Part shown: piece by piece, positions 42,298 through 45,194 of the stretch
How the letters are laid out: each line of letters starts with the position of its first letter
Position numbering within the stretch: the first letter of the stretch is position 1
NCBI GenBank assembly: GCA_025356275.1
Contig: JANXUK010000077.1
Coordinates: 1 to 45,194 of the forward strand
Length of the DNA stretch: 45,194 bases
Direction of reading: 5' to 3'
Source of the DNA: Sphingomonadales bacterium
GTDB taxonomy: Bacteria; Pseudomonadota; Alphaproteobacteria; Sphingomonadales; Sphingomonadaceae
Notes under the pieces: generated by a model
The model's input: the letters and a program-made list of their open reading frames with translations, nothing else
What the model was told of the DNA's origin: nothing
Databases searched by the model: none
Program-made: the position numbers and the translations under genes

Positions 42298-43520
42298 TGT
42301 GGATTATCGAAGCCAAGCGGTTGTACCGATCCGGTGAGTGGACGCGGTGGCGGCGCGGGGAAGGGCTGGCCCTTGGCCTTAGCCCATGCGGCAAGCGTGC
42401 GGAGGAGCGCGGCGGGGTTGCGGGCGCGTTCCTCGGCCAGCGCCTGCGCTACCACCCCGCTCATCGCTATGCCCAGCCGGACGCCTCGGCCCTGCGCCCA
42501 TGCTTCCCAGCCGGCGCGCGCTGCAGCGATGCCGGTCAACGGGTCGGCGGGGGCGTCTCCGGCGAAACCGATGGTGCCGCAGGCTTGGTGGAGCGCCGCC
42601 GTCAGCCCGCCGGCCACCGCGCAATCATCGCCGAAGCCGACCCAATCCGCCGCGGCCCCGCGCGCGCCATGAGCGGTGATGCTGAGCCAGACGAGGCCGG
42701 GATGCGAGCGCGCGAGCGCATCGGCGTCGATGCCGAGTTGGCGGAGTGCGCGAGGGCGGGCGGCCTCGATCACGATGTCGGCCCGGGCGATCAGGGCAAG
42801 CAAGGCGTCGCGGCCTGCTGCATCGCGCAGGTCGAGGGCGACGCTGGCCTTGCCCTGGTTGAGCGCGGCGTAGAGGGCGGGGTCGCCCCGGTTGCTGCCA
42901 TTTGGCCTAAGGCCGTCGGGGCGGTTGGCGCTCTCGACCTTGACCACTTGCGCCCCCGCCAGCCACAGCAGATGCGCCGTCAACGGCCCCGCCCACAGCG
43001 CCGACAGATCGATCACCAGCGGGATTTTATGCGCGGGCGGCTGGCGGCCCGGGCCATGGATCAGGGTTGTGATGGCCTCAGCGGTCGGGGCCTCGTCCCA
43101 CCCCGCGATCGCGAGGCCCAGCGCGCGGCCTTGGGCCAGCAGGTCGGCACTGGCGCTGGCGGCGATGTTTGCGGCGATCGCTGTGTCGCCGACAAGGTTC
43201 CTCGCGGCTTCGCCGAACAGCGCGGGGAGGAGGGCGCGGTCATCCTCGCGCGCCAGGTTGAGCGCGATCCAGCCGCCGCGTGCGGGATAGAGCCGGCAAC
43301 CGCCGCCCGCCGACACCTGCCCCGGAATGCGAAAATTGTTGAGCGCCGCCCGTTCGCCCATCAGGCCGGCGCCGCTCAGCTTGGCGATGGCAGCCGGCCC
43401 GCTGACGGCGGCCAGCGCGGCCAATTGCCGGTCGGCCCAGCCGCTCAGCGGGATCGTGGGCGCGGGTTCAGCCGGCAAGCAGGGCCTTGACCTCGCGGCG
43501 CAGCAGCTTGCCCATCTCAT
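42282..43520 (-). CDS. CaiB/BaiF family CoA transferase with rearranged domain order
   Basis: A 412-residue class III CoA transferase. The hallmark LVIDLSALWAGPLTAHLLWL, AGAQVVKVES, segment appears only near residue 165 rather than at the start, followed by LNQGKASVALDLRD, DIVIEAARPRALRQLGID and DWVGFGDDCAVAGGL with a possible active-site Asp. The first about 160 residues contain a piece (NFRIPGQVSAGGGCRLYPAR) that looks like a CaiB C-terminal half. The start is uncertain: ATG 43520 lies inside the preceding ligase by 53 bp. Moves CoA between an unknown acid pair. Confidence 0.8.
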   Translation of the reverse strand: MRWASCCAARSRPCLPAEPAPTIPLSGWADRQLAALAAVSGPAAIAKLSGAGLMGERAALNNFRIPGQVSAGGGCRLYPARGGWIALNLAREDDRALLPALFGEAARNLVGDTAIAANIAASASADLLAQGRALGLAIAGWDEAPTAEAITTLIHGPGRQPPAHKIPLVIDLSALWAGPLTAHLLWLAGAQVVKVESANRPDGLRPNGSNRGDPALYAALNQGKASVALDLRDAAGRDALLALIARADIVIEAARPRALRQLGIDADALARSHPGLVWLSITAHGARGAAADWVGFGDDCAVAGGLTAALHQACGTIGFAGDAPADPLTGIAAARAGWEAWAQGRGVRLGIAMSGVVAQALAEERARNPAALLRTLAAWAKAKGQPFPAPPPRPLTGSVQPLGFDNPQWLAC

Positions 43521-44970
43521 TATACGGCAGCTCAGCGACGAAGCGCACCGTATCGGGCACCCGGCTGGAGCGCAGGCGCGCGCGGATCAAGTCCTTCAGC
43601 TCATCCTCGCACGGCGCGGCGTGGCCGGGGCGGCACACCAGCGCGATGCCGATGCCCTCACCCCATTCCGCCGTGGGCACCGCCACCGCGCAGGCATCGG
43701 CCAGCGCCGGATGGGTAAGCAACACGTCCTCAATCTCGCCGGGGGAAATATTCTCGCCGCCGCGCACGATTACGTCGTCGGCACGGCCCGAGAGGAACAG
43801 GTAGCCCTCGGCGTCGAGGTAGCCCGCGTCGCGCGTCGGGAACCAGCCGGCGGCGTCGAGCGCGCTGCGTTCCTTGTATTCGCCAGAGACCTGATCCCCG
43901 CGCACGTAGATTTCGCCCGGCGCACCAGGGGCGCAGCATTCGCCATCCTCGCCGCGGATCTCGATCTCCACCGTCGGCAGCGGCTTGCCAACCGAGCCGA
44001 GGCGCGCGCGCTGCGCCGGGTCGCTGGCGGCGTGGGCTGCGCGGTGTTCCACGGGGCCGAGCAGGGCGACGGTGGAGCTGGTCTCGGTCAGGCCATAGGC
44101 ATTGGTGAAGCCGGTATCCGGCAGCAGGTCTAGCGCCTGATGGATCAGCTCGGTCGGCATCTTGCCGCCCCCGTATGCTATCGCGCGCAGGTGCGGCAGG
44201 TGGGTAGCGCCCATCGCCCCCGATTTCATCAACCCTATGATCCTCGACAGCATCGTGGGGACGACAAAGGCATTGCTGACCGCCTCGGCACTGGCCAGTG
44301 CGAGCCAGGCCTCGGGCGAGAAGGCCGGCAGCAGGACGATCCGGCGCTGGGCGTAAATCGAAGACAGCAGCGCCGAAATGCCGGCGATGTGATAGGGCGG
44401 CACGCTGACCAGCGCGGCGTCGCTTTCCTCCGCCCCGGCAAATTCCACAGTGCCCAGGATATAGGCGAGGAGGTTGGCGTGGCGCAGGATCGCCGCCTTG
44501 GGCGCGGCCGTCGTGCCGCTGGTGAACAGTTGGATCGCAATCCCTTCGCCCTCGTCATATTCGGCATCATCGGCGCCGAGGTTTTGCCTCGCGTGGGCAA
44601 TGAAGCCCTCGCGGGTGAGGCAGGTGTGTACTTGTCCGGCGGTCAAGCGCCCGGCGCGCACAGTGTCACCCACCACCAGCGCCGGGGCAATGCGCGCCAA
44701 CAGCGCGGCAAGATCGGCATCGGCAAGGCGGTAGTTGAGCGGGCAATAAGGCACCCCCGCCAGCGCCGCCCCGAACAGGGCGATCACCGCAGCGGCCGAA
44801 GATTCGTCGAGCAGCGCGACATGGTCGACCTTCGCGGACGAGATGATCCCGGCGGCCCCGCGCGCAGCGGCGAGCAGCTCGGCATAGGTCCAGCGCTCAC
44901 CCTCACAGACCAGCGCGATGCGGTCCGGTGCGGCCTCGGCGGCCATTTCGAGGAGCAGGGCGAGATTCAT
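43468..44970 (-). CDS. Acyl-CoA ligase (AMP-forming)
   Basis: A 500-residue ANL ligase: LFTSGTTAAPKAAILRHANL, SVPPYHIAGISALLSSIYAQ, NAYGLTETSS, WFPTRDAGYLDAEGYL, GRADDVIVRGGENISPGEIE and the lysine region YNEMGKLLRREVKA. Similar in layout to fatty-acid or aryl-acid CoA ligases. It overlaps the CoA-transferase start and follows an unidentified gene by 10 bp, so the - strand operon reads unknown gene, ligase, CoA transferase, amidohydrolase. Confidence 0.9.
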   Translation of the reverse strand: MNLALLLEMAAEAAPDRIALVCEGERWTYAELLAAARGAAGIISSAKVDHVALLDESSAAAVIALFGAALAGVPYCPLNYRLADADLAALLARIAPALVVGDTVRAGRLTAGQVHTCLTREGFIAHARQNLGADDAEYDEGEGIAIQLFTSGTTAAPKAAILRHANLLAYILGTVEFAGAEESDAALVSVPPYHIAGISALLSSIYAQRRIVLLPAFSPEAWLALASAEAVSNAFVVPTMLSRIIGLMKSGAMGATHLPHLRAIAYGGGKMPTELIHQALDLLPDTGFTNAYGLTETSSTVALLGPVEHRAAHAASDPAQRARLGSVGKPLPTVEIEIRGEDGECCAPGAPGEIYVRGDQVSGEYKERSALDAAGWFPTRDAGYLDAEGYLFLSGRADDVIVRGGENISPGEIEDVLLTHPALADACAVAVPTAEWGEGIGIALVCRPGHAAPCEDELKDLIRARLRSSRVPDTVRFVAELPYNEMGKLLRREVKALLAG

Positions 44971-44980
44971 CGGCGCGGCG

Positions 44981-45194
44981 TCAGTCGGAAGCCGGCAGCG
45001 GCTTGGCGTCCTTGGTGGTCATCGCCACGCCATCGACGCTGAGCGAGCCCTTGCCCGGCTTGACGCAAAGCAATTCGAACGTGCCGGCCGCATCAACATA
45101 ACGTTTGCCGATCAGCGTGCCGTCCGCAAAATCGGGGTCGAGCGGCGCGGCTAGGTTTGAGTCAAAGTTTGGGGGCTTGGCTTCGCCCCCAACC
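44981..45194 (-). CDS. Partial unidentified protein (C-terminal 70 residues)
   Basis: Open frame entering from the right edge and ending at TGA 44983-44981, with its 5' end outside the window. The visible part reads FADGTLIGKRYVDAAGTFEL, LCVKPGKGSLSVDGVAMTTK, DAKPLPASD. It appears to be a small beta-rich domain with Gly/Lys turns. I do not recognise the family. It lies 10 bp upstream of the CoA ligase and is likely the preceding gene of that operon. Confidence 0.6.
   Translation of the reverse strand, partial: VGGEAKPPNFDSNLAAPLDPDFADGTLIGKRYVDAAGTFELLCVKPGKGSLSVDGVAMTTKDAKPLPASD

Noticed and set aside
1-45194. CRISPR arrays, tRNA or rRNA genes, phage or transposase genes
   Set aside because: No regularly spaced repeats, cloverleaf-like sequences, rRNA stretches, integrases or transposases were recognised; the repeats present are dispersed palindromes.

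Overview
The window is high-GC DNA with tightly packed genes, many joined by ATGA or TGATG stop/start overlaps. Its gene content (CysNC fusion, DUF1674/SdhAF4 protein, DUF1800-DUF1501 pair, lone IorB-like molybdoenzyme subunit beside hemH, many SDR, acyl-CoA ligase and crotonase genes) suggests an alphaproteobacterium, most likely a sphingomonad such as Novosphingobium or Sphingobium. This assignment is an inference from gene content; no rRNA or other phylogenetic marker is present. All functional calls are read from sequence motifs without database searches.

Layout. 1-347: a cluster of palindromic repeat elements. 348-8027: mostly housekeeping genes on the + strand (Mrp/ApbC, IorB-like molybdenum hydroxylase subunit, ferrochelatase, RsmB-type rRNA methyltransferase, malonyl-CoA synthetase), with a small DUF1674 gene on the - strand and a lower-GC island at 4593-4910. 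8024-16301: a complete coenzyme F420 locus in two divergent transcription units. The + unit is cofE-cofD-fbiC (cofH/cofG fusion). The - unit is fno/npdG-cofC-SDR, followed after 131 bp by marR-TIM barrel-NTF2. 16298-19173: a DUF1800/DUF1501 secreted-protein pair on the - strand.

19361-29698: a locus built around PAPS chemistry. A sulfotransferase and a VOC protein face a + strand run of SDR, zinc alcohol dehydrogenase, alkyl-sulfatase-like metallo-beta-lactamase protein, cysD, cysNC, cysQ and an acyl-CoA synthetase. Together they could make PAPS, transfer sulfate to an unknown acceptor, remove the PAP by-product, and possibly remove the sulfate again. No PAPS reductase or sulfite reductase lies nearby. 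29702-45194: an accessory catabolic region with a cupin, MarR, a DHA2-type efflux pump, SDR, aldehyde dehydrogenase, TetR, enoyl-CoA hydratase, a second SDR, IclR, two more acyl-CoA ligases, a second crotonase, an amidohydrolase and a CaiB-type CoA transferase. It looks like degradation of an unidentified alcohol/aldehyde/acid through CoA thioesters.

Three families of palindromic repeats (about 45-95 bp) are scattered at gene ends, in some cases supplying the stop codon. No tRNA, rRNA, CRISPR array, insertion sequence or integrase was recognised. The most notable candidates are the F420 locus with no F420-dependent oxidoreductase other than Fno, and the sulfotransferase/PAPS/sulfatase-like locus.
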